Positions 48,385 through 56,891 of a stretch of 64,000 bases of DNA are shown piece by piece. A program made the translations under genes and the position numbers. Origin of the DNA: RGIG426 sp045598965 (lineage in GTDB: Bacteria > Bacillota > Clostridia > Oscillospirales > Acutalibacteraceae); NCBI GenBank assembly GCA_045598965.1, contig JAZRVH010000025.1, positions 1 to 64,000 on the forward strand, given 5' to 3'. Every line of letters begins with the position of its first letter. Positions within the stretch are counted from its first letter, which is position 1. The notes beneath the pieces are model-generated. The model saw only the letters and a program-made list of their open reading frames with translations. It was not told where the DNA came from and made no database searches.

Positions 48385-49452
48385 TTGATTGAATTCAAGG
48401 GAGTTCACAAGGTATACGAAACCGGCGTCAAGGCTTTGAAAGACGTCAACATTCGTATTGATAAAGGGGAATTTGTGTTTATCGTCGGCGAATCCGCTGC
48501 CGGTAAATCCACTTTTCTTAAATTGATTACCCGGGAGGAAGTGCCTACTGCCGGCGAAGTGATTGTCAACGGCTATAATTTGAGCAAGCTCTCCCGCAAG
48601 CAAATTCCGTATATGCGTCGTACGATGGGCGTGGTGTTCCAAGACTTCCGCCTCATCAACAACATGAACGTGTTTGACAACGTGGCGTTTGCTATGCGAG
48701 TTATCGGTGCTCCGAACCGTGAAATACATAAACGGGTGCCCTACGTGTTGCAGTTGGTCGGTCTTTCCGACAAGATGCGTAGTTTTCCGCTGGAGTTATC
48801 CGGCGGTGAGCAACAACGGGTCAGCCTTGCCCGTGCTCTTGCCAACAATCCGAGTATGATTATCGCTGACGAGCCGACCGGTAACGTCGACCCGGAGATG
48901 TCCTATGAGATTATGGAGCTGCTGAATGCGGTGAACCGCCTCGGAACAACGGTGATTGTCGTGACCCACGCCCACGATTTGGTGGAGCGGTTTGACCGCC
49001 GAGTTATCCACATTTCCGACGGTACGGTTGTGTCCGATTCTCTGCGGAAAGAGGCCTCGCCGGAGGATGAGGTGTTGCCGCTTTTGGAGGCTGAACCGGA
49101 AATTGACCGCTTGGAAGAAAAGAAAGCGGCGAAAGAGGCGAAAAAGGCGGAAAAAGAAGCGAAAAAAGCGGAGCGTGCCGCCAAAAAAGAGAAGAAGAAA
49201 AAGAAAGCGGTGTCCGACGATGAGACACTGCCGAAAAAGGTTTCTTTGAACGAGATTAGCGATGACGCCGAGCCGGGGCTTGATGCTGAGCCGGAGCTTG
49301 ATGCCGAGCCGGGGCTTGATGTCGAGCCGGAGCTTGAATCTGCACCGGAGCTTGATGCTGAGCCGGAGCTTGATGCTGAGCCGGAGTTTAAGGTGATTGA
49401 GACGGCTCCGTCGGTGGAAGAACCGGCCCAGGAAGGAGGCGAGGAGGCGTGA
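48385..49452 (+). CDS. ftsE: FtsE with long charged C-terminal tail
   Basis: FtsE, the ATPase of the FtsEX complex that controls wall hydrolases at division. Walker A GESAAGKST (35-43), signature LSGGEQQR (138-145) and Walker B MIIADEPTGNVD (158-169) are in the first 228 residues, the normal FtsE length. A 125-residue tail follows: a Lys/Ala/Glu-rich helix (EKKAAKEAKKAEKEAKKAERAAKKEKKKKK) and then acidic repeats of the form LDAEPE. The tail is absent from model FtsE proteins. Start TTG 48385 with AAGGAGG 8 nt upstream. Overlaps ftsX by 4 nt. Confidence 0.93.
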   Translation: MIEFKGVHKVYETGVKALKDVNIRIDKGEFVFIVGESAAGKSTFLKLITREEVPTAGEVIVNGYNLSKLSRKQIPYMRRTMGVVFQDFRLINNMNVFDNVAFAMRVIGAPNREIHKRVPYVLQLVGLSDKMRSFPLELSGGEQQRVSLARALANNPSMIIADEPTGNVDPEMSYEIMELLNAVNRLGTTVIVVTHAHDLVERFDRRVIHISDGTVVSDSLRKEASPEDEVLPLLEAEPEIDRLEEKKAAKEAKKAEKEAKKAERAAKKEKKKKKAVSDDETLPKKVSLNEISDDAEPGLDAEPELDAEPGLDVEPELESAPELDAEPELDAEPEFKVIETAPSVEEPAQEGGEEA

Positions 49453-50351
49453 AAATCGGAAGCTTGCGTTACCTCCTGAAAGAGGGATTCCAAAACCTGT
49501 GGCATAACCGCTTTATGGGTGTCGCCTCCATCGGTGTGCTGTTGGCTTGCCTCGTGTTGACCGGCAGTGCCTATCTTCTGTTTACCAACATCAACAACAC
49601 CTTTGACACGTTGTATGCCCAAAACGTGGTGGTGGCGTTTGCAAAGCAGAATGCGACCGCTCAGGAAATTCAAACGCTGAAAGACGAGCTTGTGAACATT
49701 GCCAACGTCCGCCACGTGGAATTCCAGTCCCGTGACGATATTTTGCAAAAATACGCCGACTCGTTCTCGGAGGATTTGTTCACCGAGCTGCAGGGCGAAA
49801 ACAACCCGATGCAAGATGCGTTTGTCATCACGTTTGCGGATTTGTCCAAGTTTGACGCCACCTTGTATCAAGTGGAAAAATTGGAGCTTATCGACAGCAT
49901 TTCCTCCAGCGGCAATATCGCCAAAACGCTGACTGAACTGCGTAATGCGGTGCTTCTTGCCGGCGGTTGGGTGATTGTGCTGTTGTTGCTCGTGTCGTTG
50001 TTTATCATCGACAACACCATTAAGTTGACGGTGTATAACCGCCGTTTGGAAATCGGCATTATGAAATCGGTCGGTGCCACCAACAGCTTTATCCGTATTC
50101 CCTTTGTTGTGGAGGGTATGATGCTCGGCCTTATTGCCGGCGGACTGGCGTTCGGGACGACGTATTTTGTCTATTCCCGTTTGACGGTGATGTTCTCGTT
50201 CAGCACCTTTACGGGGCTGATTCCCTTCGCAAAGCTGTGGGCGATTTTGTTGATTGGGTATGTGGGAATTGGTATATTGACCGGTGCGGTCGGTAGTATT
50301 CTCGCCATGAACCGCTACCTCAAGGACGAGGGGAGAAGTGCATTTGAATAA
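49449..50351 (+). CDS. ftsX: FtsX, division ABC transporter-like permease
   Basis: FtsX, 300 residues: a first helix (GVASIGVLLACLVLTGSAYLLF), a roughly 140-residue extracellular loop that recruits wall hydrolases, then three helices with the FtsX core (IIDNTIKLTVYNRRLEIGIMKSVGATNSFIRIPFVVEGMMLGLIAGGL). It does not transport but passes FtsE ATPase state to an outside hydrolase. The M23 protein encoded next is the natural partner. Start GTG overlaps the ftsE stop. Confidence 0.96.
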   Translation: MKIGSLRYLLKEGFQNLWHNRFMGVASIGVLLACLVLTGSAYLLFTNINNTFDTLYAQNVVVAFAKQNATAQEIQTLKDELVNIANVRHVEFQSRDDILQKYADSFSEDLFTELQGENNPMQDAFVITFADLSKFDATLYQVEKLELIDSISSSGNIAKTLTELRNAVLLAGGWVIVLLLLVSLFIIDNTIKLTVYNRRLEIGIMKSVGATNSFIRIPFVVEGMMLGLIAGGLAFGTTYFVYSRLTVMFSFSTFTGLIPFAKLWAILLIGYVGIGILTGAVGSILAMNRYLKDEGRSAFE

Positions 50352-51612
50352 GAAACATTATGGGCTCCGCTTGCTTTCGTTTTTGGCGGTGATGGCGTTG
50401 GTTTTGACAGCGGCTCCGGCAGCGACCCGTTTATCGGTTCGTGCCGAAAGCACCGACGATCTTCGCCAACAAAAAGAGGAACTGGAAGCACAGATTGCCG
50501 AGCTTGAAAGCAAAAAAGACCAGCTCTCCAACGACTTGGAGGATAAAAAACAACGCCAAGGCTATATTGAGGAGCAAATCGAACTGAAAGAACAGCAGAT
50601 TGCTGTCAACGAAAACTTAATCGATGCGTTGGATTCGGAGCTGTATGAAAACAGTGCCAAAATTGAAAGCCGTGAGGCGGAAATTGCAAACCGTGAGGAG
50701 GCGATTTCTGTCCGTTTTGCCGCTTTGAAGGAACGGTTGCGTATTGTGGCAAAAACCGGTAATATGTCCACGTTGCAAATGCTGTTTGATACGGACGATT
50801 ACGTGGATTATCTTCTGAAATCCAAAATCCTTGAGAAAATTGCCGCAAACGACCAACGTCTTATTGCGGAAATGGAAGAGGAAATCGCCGATATCAACGG
50901 CGAAAAGAAAGTGCTGGAAGCCGACCGCTCTAACCTCAATATCCGACGGGAAGAGTTGATGGCCGTTAAAGAAGCTGCGGACGAGGATCGGGCAGAGCTG
51001 GAAGGTCTGTACGATGAGGCAAAGGGTGCCGTTTCCGACCTGCAGAACGATATCAATTATTACGACGAGCAAATTGCATTTACTCAAGAGCAGGCGGAAG
51101 CGTTGGAGGCGGAAATCCAAGAAATTCTTCGTCGAGCCGCTGAATCGCAATATGCCAACACGCAATCCTATCAAGGCGGTATTATGTATTGGCCCTCGTC
51201 GACGTGTACGCTGGTGACGGATACCTTCGGTTGGCGTACACTGGACGGTGCGTCCAACTTCCACGGCGGTATTGATATCGCCTGCCCCGGCGGTGCCTAT
51301 GGCAGAGATATTGTGGCGGCTGAGGACGGTACCGTCGTTTATGTAAACGCATACGACAGTTGGGGCTCCGGCTGGGGATACTACGTGATTGTAGACCACG
51401 GCATTGATAGCTCCGGTTGTCACATTACCACGCTCTATGCCCACTGTTCCTCCATTTACGTCAGCGAGGGTCAGGAGGTTATCGGCGGTCAAACCCAGCT
51501 CGGTGCCATCGGTGACACCGGCTGGTCGTACGGTGCCCACCTCCACTTTGAGGTTCGTGTTGACGGAGATCGTATTGACCCCTTGGGCTGTGGCTATGTA
51601 TCGCCCCCCTAA
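50344..51612 (+). CDS. Coiled-coil M23 peptidase, EnvC-like
   Basis: A 422-residue exported wall hydrolase: signal peptide, then about 230 residues of coiled coil (DDLRQQKEELEAQIAELESKKDQLSNDLEDKK...), and a LytM/M23 domain (about 285-415). Unlike E. coli EnvC, the zinc ligands are all present: HGGID with His and Asp, and HLHFEV with the HxH pair, so it should be an active endopeptidase. Start TTG 50344 is 8 nt after GGGGAG, while GTG 50338 is too close. It overlaps the end of ftsX, matching the partnership in which FtsX opens the coiled coil. Confidence 0.93.
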   Translation: MNKKHYGLRLLSFLAVMALVLTAAPAATRLSVRAESTDDLRQQKEELEAQIAELESKKDQLSNDLEDKKQRQGYIEEQIELKEQQIAVNENLIDALDSELYENSAKIESREAEIANREEAISVRFAALKERLRIVAKTGNMSTLQMLFDTDDYVDYLLKSKILEKIAANDQRLIAEMEEEIADINGEKKVLEADRSNLNIRREELMAVKEAADEDRAELEGLYDEAKGAVSDLQNDINYYDEQIAFTQEQAEALEAEIQEILRRAAESQYANTQSYQGGIMYWPSSTCTLVTDTFGWRTLDGASNFHGGIDIACPGGAYGRDIVAAEDGTVVYVNAYDSWGSGWGYYVIVDHGIDSSGCHITTLYAHCSSIYVSEGQEVIGGQTQLGAIGDTGWSYGAHLHFEVRVDGDRIDPLGCGYVSPP

Positions 51613-51699
51613 CGCAAATACGTTACTCGTTGTTGCCGCTTTTCGGTGTGCATGGGGGTGACACAACAAGCATTTTCCCTTTGGAAGGAGGCACACGCT

Positions 51700-52995
51700 G
51701 TGAAAAAACGGATTCCGGTTGCGACGGTTTTGGCGTTGATTTTTATGGCGATTGCGTTGTCGGTTTCGGCGACGATGATTTTTGCCATGAACCGTTTCAG
51801 CCACACGGTCAGCAACGTCAGTGCACGGCAAGCCCTTTTTGATTATTTGACAAACGTAGATAAAATGGTTCGTCAAAACTACGCCGGAACGGTGGATGAG
51901 GAGCTGTTAAAAGAAAATTTGGCTTCTGCCTATATCCAATCCATCGGTGACAAATACGCCGATTATCTTACGCCGGATGAATATGCGGCGGTGCAAAAGA
52001 AAACGGCAGGCACTATGACCGGATTTGGATTGGAGCTTACGTTAAAAGCTTCGCCGGACCAGATTGTTGTTTCCTCCGTGGCGGTGGGTTCTCCTGCGGA
52101 TTTGGCGGGAATGAAAGCCGGCGACGTGGTGTTATCCCGTGACAGCGAGCCGGTGGATGCTACGGTAAAAGGGCTTTCGGACATCCGTGCCGATTTGGAT
52201 GACTATGCAAAAATTCTGTTGACCATCGAGCGAGAGAAAAAACAGCAATCCTTTGAATTGGTTTCCGGCACGTATGCGGTTATCAGTGTGACCGGAAAAA
52301 TGATAGACAATATCGGCTATATTCGCATTTCTGACTTTAACGATACCACGCCGGGACAGTTTTCGGCGATGCTGGAACAGCATATCGCCGCCGGAGCGGA
52401 GTCGATGGTTTTTGATTTGCGTCAAAATGCGGGCGGAAGCCTTGCGGCCGCCACCGAAACGGTCGGGTATTTAATGCCTCGTGGAAGCTTTGCGAACGTC
52501 ACTGCTTCGAATGGAACCGTAACCGCCCTTACCGCCACCTCGGCATACGAGCTGGAGTTGCCGACGGTGACGCTTGTCAACGGACAGACCTCCGGCGAAG
52601 CGGAACTGTTTGCCGGTGTGTTGCAGGAGTTTTCGCTGACCACGGTGGTGGGCGACCAAACGGCGGGTCGTTCTCTGGTACAAGAGTATTTCCCCTTATC
52701 GGCGGATAACGCCGCTGTGAAATTGTCTGTCTCTGAGTTGTCGCTCATCAAGGGCGGCTCGTGGGAGGAAAAGGGGATTGTTCCCGACCGTAAGGTTTCT
52801 CTTGAAAAGACGGGTGAATATCTCGATTTGATTGACGATGCGGAGGATGCTCAGCTGCAAACGGCGTTGACGGTTGTCGGCGGTTCTAACAAGGAGATTG
52901 CCAAGAGCAAGGCGACCTTGACCGAAACGAAAACCACGGCAACGGCTACAGCGGCTACTACCGCAAAGCCGACAGCAACTTCTAAAAAAGAATAA
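51700..52995 (+). CDS. S41 (CtpA-like) protein lacking catalytic Ser and Lys
   Basis: A 431-residue S41-family protein with an N-terminal membrane helix (about 5-30), a PDZ domain (about 105-190, GFGLELTLKASPDQIVVSSVAVGSPADLAGMKAGDVVLS) and a tail-specific protease core (VFDLRQNAGGSLAAATETVGYL). In CtpA the nucleophile lies in a GSASASE-like box and the general base in GKGSVQ. Here the first box reads NGQTSGEAELF, with Gly299 at the Ser position, and the second reads TAGRSLVQ, with Arg324 replacing Lys. It is therefore probably a pseudoprotease or scaffold. A Thr/Ala-rich tail ends the protein. Start GTG 51700 with AAGGAGG upstream. Located in the ftsEX unit. Confidence 0.85.
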   Translation: MKKRIPVATVLALIFMAIALSVSATMIFAMNRFSHTVSNVSARQALFDYLTNVDKMVRQNYAGTVDEELLKENLASAYIQSIGDKYADYLTPDEYAAVQKKTAGTMTGFGLELTLKASPDQIVVSSVAVGSPADLAGMKAGDVVLSRDSEPVDATVKGLSDIRADLDDYAKILLTIEREKKQQSFELVSGTYAVISVTGKMIDNIGYIRISDFNDTTPGQFSAMLEQHIAAGAESMVFDLRQNAGGSLAAATETVGYLMPRGSFANVTASNGTVTALTATSAYELELPTVTLVNGQTSGEAELFAGVLQEFSLTTVVGDQTAGRSLVQEYFPLSADNAAVKLSVSELSLIKGGSWEEKGIVPDRKVSLEKTGEYLDLIDDAEDAQLQTALTVVGGSNKEIAKSKATLTETKTTATATAATTAKPTATSKKE

Positions 52996-53044
52996 TTTTC
53001 GCATTTTTGAATACTTACAACAACTTTCTGAGGGAGGAATTGTT

Positions 53045-55111
53045 TTGGACGACATCAATGGGAAAATAGGGCTATTGAATCGTGCCCAATCGGGAGACCG
53101 CACCGCTATTACGGATTTATTTCGTCAATGTCGAGGCGATATCTATTTTTATGCCTTGCAGGTGCTTGAGAACGAGGAATGTGCCAAAAAAGTGGTACGT
53201 GACACGATTTTTATGATGTGCAAGGAGGAGTCTGTCCCGGCAACGGCGGCGGATTTTACTCCGTGGATGTTGTTCATTTGTCATCGTTGCTGTAAATCGT
53301 ATTTTCCGGTGGGCCGACAGGCGGAATTGCCTCAGCCGGTAACTGCTCCGGAAACGGATTACGTGGCGGTGGATGCCAGTGACAACGGTGTGTTGCCGGC
53401 GGCGGCAAGAGATCGCTTGCTTGCGGGAATTCAGGTGCTGTCCGTGGAGGAACGTGCCATCATCCTGCTGTTGTATTATGAAAACCTGCCGCTGAAAACC
53501 GCCGCTCAGGTAATGGGAATGCACCCCGCTTTGGCGGAGGCGTATCGCAGTCAGGCGTTGCGGGCATTAAAAGCGGCGGTGATGACCGGCGGCGTCAGCA
53601 ATGCGTTGGGCGGTTGCAGTTTGAAAAACACGCTTTGGTGGATTTATTCTGCGTTACATAAAAATGTGAAATGCGATGCCCTTCCCATTTATAAAGGGCT
53701 TTGTGAGGCTCTTTCCATTGTTCCCTTGGAGGAGGATTTGCGGGAGCTGCAGGGTATTCATGCGGTGAAAGAACCGGTGAAAGAGCAACAGCTTAAGATG
53801 TCGCTGAAAGAGCGGATGGAATGGTGGCCGAGATCGTTGAAAATCGGTTTGGCGGCATTCCTCGCTGTGATTGTGTTAGGTGGCGGCGGTTATTTGGCGG
53901 TTAATCTCGCCAAAAACGCCGATAATAATTTAGAAACCTCCGAAACCTCGGTGACGGATGATTTTTTGGAAAACCTTGAAAAGAAATTTGCGGATGTGTC
54001 GGATTCTGCGACCACCGCCAAGAAAAAAGCGACCACAACCGCCAAACAGACGGACAGTCACGGTAACCGTATTATCAACGGTACCACTCGTCCCGCTACG
54101 ACGGCTCGTGTAAGAAAAACCAGCCCGATTGGCGGTAATTCCGGCGGCAACTCCGGCGGCAACTCCGGTGGCAACTCCGGTGGCAACTCCGGCGGAAATA
54201 TCGGCGGTAATTCCGGCGGCAATGCCGGCGGTGGTTACGATGACAGCAATCTGTATCGTACCACGACCCGTCGCCGCTCCGGTGGAAATGGCGGTAACTC
54301 CGGTGGTAATTCCGGTGGCAACTCCGGCGGCAATTCCGGTGGCGAGACGGAGAAACGTCCGGTTCCGGATAACGGCGGTGCCGGTTATGCAGCATTTCGT
54401 CCGGCGGTTCCCACCTCTGACCAAGGCTCAAAGCAGACCTCCGGCCAGAAAGAGGGAGATTTCACCTATTCGTTATACAGCAACGGAACCGCCCACGTTA
54501 GCGGATATTCCGGCGGTGGCGGCAACGTTACCGTGCCCGCTTCTTTGGGCGGCTATACGGTGACGGCTCTTGATCCGGCGGCATTTAAGGGCTCGGCGGT
54601 CTCGTCGGTGACGCTCCCGTCGTCGGTGGAGGCGGTAGGAGATAATGCGTTCCAGGATTGCTCCGCTCTTCGCTCGGTGACGATGACCGGCGTTATCAGT
54701 ATTGGTATGTACACCTTTGACGGTTGCTCGTCCCTTTCAAGCGTAGGTGTGTCCGGTATGCTCAAGCGTATCGGCAGTAGTGCTTTCAGAAACTGCACGT
54801 CGCTTGGCTCGTTTACGATTCCGGCGTCGGTGAACTCCATTGAGGCAATGGCGTTCCACGGTTGCAGTTCGCTTTCGAGCATTGCTATTCCCTCTAACGT
54901 GAGCCTGATTGAGGATAACGTGTTCCGTAACTGCTCGTCGCTTCAATCGGTGACCATTCCCGCTTCTATCAGCCAAATCGGCAACGGTGCCTTTTATGGC
55001 TGTAATTCTCTCAAAACGGTGTATTATGGCGGCTCGTCTTCTCAGTGGGCTCGCCTCCCGTTTGATGAGACGTTGAACAGACCGCTCACCCAAGCGAACA
55101 TCATTTGCTGA
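53045..55111 (+). CDS. Transmembrane sigma-factor-like protein with leucine-rich-repeat ectodomain
   Basis: A 688-residue chimera. Residues 8-86 look like ECF sigma region 2 (AITDLFRQCRGDIYFYALQVLENEECAKKVVRDTIFMMCK...WMLFICHRCCKSYF) and 120-177 like region 4 with a helix-turn-helix (LSVEERAIILLLYYENLPLKTAAQVMGMHPALAEAYRSQALRALK). A linker holds a helical part, then one membrane helix (265-288). Outside follow a Thr/Lys stretch, two Gly-Gly-Asn-Ser tandem tracts (363-394 and 412-433) and about seven BspA-type LRR_5 units (495-660, such as SIGMYTFDGCSSLSSVGV and SSAFRNCTSLGSFTIPASVNSI). Start TTG 53045 with GGGAGG 7 nt upstream; 49 nt after the S41 gene with no terminator between. It may sense surface state and act at promoters; untested. 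Confidence 0.85.
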   Translation: MDDINGKIGLLNRAQSGDRTAITDLFRQCRGDIYFYALQVLENEECAKKVVRDTIFMMCKEESVPATAADFTPWMLFICHRCCKSYFPVGRQAELPQPVTAPETDYVAVDASDNGVLPAAARDRLLAGIQVLSVEERAIILLLYYENLPLKTAAQVMGMHPALAEAYRSQALRALKAAVMTGGVSNALGGCSLKNTLWWIYSALHKNVKCDALPIYKGLCEALSIVPLEEDLRELQGIHAVKEPVKEQQLKMSLKERMEWWPRSLKIGLAAFLAVIVLGGGGYLAVNLAKNADNNLETSETSVTDDFLENLEKKFADVSDSATTAKKKATTTAKQTDSHGNRIINGTTRPATTARVRKTSPIGGNSGGNSGGNSGGNSGGNSGGNIGGNSGGNAGGGYDDSNLYRTTTRRRSGGNGGNSGGNSGGNSGGNSGGETEKRPVPDNGGAGYAAFRPAVPTSDQGSKQTSGQKEGDFTYSLYSNGTAHVSGYSGGGGNVTVPASLGGYTVTALDPAAFKGSAVSSVTLPSSVEAVGDNAFQDCSALRSVTMTGVISIGMYTFDGCSSLSSVGVSGMLKRIGSSAFRNCTSLGSFTIPASVNSIEAMAFHGCSSLSSIAIPSNVSLIEDNVFRNCSSLQSVTIPASISQIGNGAFYGCNSLKTVYYGGSSSQWARLPFDETLNRPLTQANIIC
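54122..54352 (+). repeat. In-frame GGNS-encoding tandem repeats
   Basis: Two tracts of 12-bp units (GGCGGCAACTCC variants, 54130-54229 and 54280-54342) encode Gly-Gly-Asn-Ser linkers. Unit number could change by slippage without a frameshift. Confidence 0.85.
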
Positions 55112-55118
55112 TAAGTAT

Positions 55119-55156
55119 AATCCCCGTCGAACCACGGTTCGACGGGGATTTTTTTG
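55119..55156 (+). terminator. Terminator after the sigma/LRR gene
   Basis: A 14-bp stem ATCCCCGTCGAACC/GGTTCGACGGGGAT with a CAC loop, then seven T. Confidence 0.9.
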
Positions 55157-55168
55157 CCGTTAGGCATC

Positions 55169-55960
55169 TTATGCGTTTGTGCTTTGAGTGGTGTTTCCGA
55201 GTTGGCGTCCCTCGTGATTGATGGGAGTTCCCTTTGGGTAAACCATTTCGGAGGCACGCAAGAACGTATAGCCATCCGCTTTTAGGGATTGAATGATACG
55301 GGGGAGAGCTTCGGGTGTATGTTTGGCGGCATTGTGAAACAGCACAATGCTACCCGACTGCACCTTGGAAAGTACCCGGTTTGCAATTTCGTCGGCGGAT
55401 AAATCTTTCCAGTCGAGACTGTCTACGTCCCACTGAACACACTGCATATCCATTGCATCCAGCGTTTCAATGAGAGCGTTATCGTAGTCGCCGTAGGGAG
55501 CCCGAAACAATGTGGGCGTTTTTCCCGTGAGCGAGGCAATTTTTTGGTTGCAGGTGCGAATTTCATCCTGCATTTCTGCCCGAGACAGCGACGGCATATG
55601 CGGATGGGTGGAGGAATGGTTCATCACCTCATGACCGGCAGCAGAGAGAGCTTTTACCGAGTCGGAACAGCGGTCACACCATTCACCTACCACGAAAAAC
55701 GTGACGTGGATATCGTTTTCTTTGAAAATGTCGATAAGGGTTTGCGTGTCCTCGTTTCCCCACGCCGCATCAAAAGTGAATGCGACCGTTTTGTCGCCTC
55801 GGTCGGTGCAGTAAACGGGAAGCTTGCGTTCGCTTGCCGCTGTTTGGGCAACTAAAGTGGGAACAGCACCGGCGGCGAAAGCTACCGTAGCAACGATCGC
55901 CATAAATATCGCCGCAAACATCAACACCTGTCGTCGCCCGAAAATATGAAAATGTGTCAT
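55169..55960 (-). CDS. Polysaccharide deacetylase, PdaB-like
   Basis: A 263-residue CE4-family deacetylase with one N-terminal membrane helix. The NodB motifs are present in the PdaB style: TFDAAWGN, HSSTHPHM with the two zinc histidines, RAPYGDYD, QWDVDSLDW and SIVLFHNA. PdaB enzymes act on peptidoglycan, often in spore cortex formation. Its ribosome site (AAAGGGCGG) lies inside the 3' arm of a 16-bp hairpin (55968-56008). It ends the proB-proA-unknown-deacetylase run. Confidence 0.92.
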   Translation of the reverse strand: MTHFHIFGRRQVLMFAAIFMAIVATVAFAAGAVPTLVAQTAASERKLPVYCTDRGDKTVAFTFDAAWGNEDTQTLIDIFKENDIHVTFFVVGEWCDRCSDSVKALSAAGHEVMNHSSTHPHMPSLSRAEMQDEIRTCNQKIASLTGKTPTLFRAPYGDYDNALIETLDAMDMQCVQWDVDSLDWKDLSADEIANRVLSKVQSGSIVLFHNAAKHTPEALPRIIQSLKADGYTFLRASEMVYPKGTPINHEGRQLGNTTQSTNA

Positions 55961-56008
55961 AAAAAATCCGCCCTTTCATAGAAACTGTTTCATTCTATGA
56001 AAGGGCGG
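55961..56008 (-). terminator. 16-bp hairpin terminator that also hides the deacetylase ribosome site
   Basis: A perfect 16-bp stem (55968-55983 with 55993-56008, 9-nt loop) followed on the minus strand by ATTTTTTATG, in which the ATG is the deacetylase start. The 3' arm contains AAAGGGCGG, the only ribosome site for that gene. Confidence 0.85.
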
Positions 56009-56024
56009 GTCGGTTTATCCATTT

Positions 56025-56873
56025 TTATTTTGCATCGTTGACGGCGGTGATAATCCAATTATCGCCGACCTCGTGAAATACAAACCACTGGGAGTGGTCG
56101 ATGGTGGAGCTGTCCGGCTCCATGGTGTTGCCGTGATTGTCCACCGGAAGATCGGAGGTGAGTGCATAGTTGATGCGAACCTCCGCCTCGTTGCCGTGGA
56201 GCTTGATAGCGTCGGCTGTGGTGGTATACAGCGACGAGGAAACAGAGACCGGCACATAATAACAGGCGTTGGCTTTGTCGTATTCGAAGGTATATGCCAC
56301 GCCGCCCTCCTCACCTAAGGTTTGGTGGTTGGGGGTGATTTTGTCGCCGAATAACACCTTGAAAGAGGCGTTGATTTCCTCCACCGGCATAATGAGACGT
56401 CCGTAATCGTCCGTTTCGTAGTTGTAAGTGTCGGTTTTTTCTTGTAACTGGCGAATACGTTCCGCCTCCGTGACACGGAAAATAGCGGCTTGCAATAAGA
56501 TGGTATCGTCAGCATTTTCCGGTGCATCAAAAGCGGCGGGCTGGTATTCAATAAGCGGAGCGGCAAGGTCACGCAGTTCGACCATTAAATCGGAATGATC
56601 TGCCGCTTTTTGGATAAGCTTGACCGACAAAACGCCGACGGTGGCGACACCAACCAGTGCAAAAAGAAGCACGATTAAACCAATCCATGCCGCAAATCGA
56701 CGTTGACCACGGCGAGTGCCACGGCTGGTACGGCGGCGACGCTTCGGCTGTGCATTTTCCAGCACTTCCGTCAGCGTTTCTGCGGCGTTTTCTTCGACCT
56801 CGTTTTTTTGGATGACAATATCGCCGCTTTGAGAAGCGGTGGACTTTTCTTTTTTGGATTTCTTAAAAAGCAT
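56025..56873 (-). CDS. Unknown single-pass membrane protein
   Basis: A 282-residue protein I do not recognise. A charged cytoplasmic head ends in an Arg-rich patch (PKRRRRTSRGTRRGQRR), followed by one membrane helix (about 60-86) and an external domain of about 195 residues. The latter has an acidic helical start and beta-rich end with VAYTFEYDKANACYYVPVSVSSSLYTTTADAIKLHGNEAEVRINY and WFVFHEVGDNWIITAVNDAK. AAGGAGG is 8 nt before ATG 56873, and it starts 18 nt after proA ends. It precedes a wall deacetylase, so an envelope role is possible. Confidence 0.75.
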   Translation of the reverse strand: MLFKKSKKEKSTASQSGDIVIQKNEVEENAAETLTEVLENAQPKRRRRTSRGTRRGQRRFAAWIGLIVLLFALVGVATVGVLSVKLIQKAADHSDLMVELRDLAAPLIEYQPAAFDAPENADDTILLQAAIFRVTEAERIRQLQEKTDTYNYETDDYGRLIMPVEEINASFKVLFGDKITPNHQTLGEEGGVAYTFEYDKANACYYVPVSVSSSLYTTTADAIKLHGNEAEVRINYALTSDLPVDNHGNTMEPDSSTIDHSQWFVFHEVGDNWIITAVNDAK

Positions 56874-56891
56874 ACCGTGTCCTCCTTATAG

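Noticed and set aside
51700..52995. S41 gene as a sequencing-error version of an active CtpA
   Set aside because: Ser and Lys are replaced at two separate sites by in-frame codons; a single error cannot explain both.
54122..54352. Possible CRISPR or non-coding satellite at the GGCGGCAACTCC units
   Set aside because: Units are contiguous 12-mers without spacers and stay in frame as a Gly-Asn-Ser linker.
53045..55111. Sigma and LRR parts as two genes wrongly fused
   Set aside because: No stop, frameshift or internal ribosome site is seen between them, and the membrane helix and linker form a sensible bridge.
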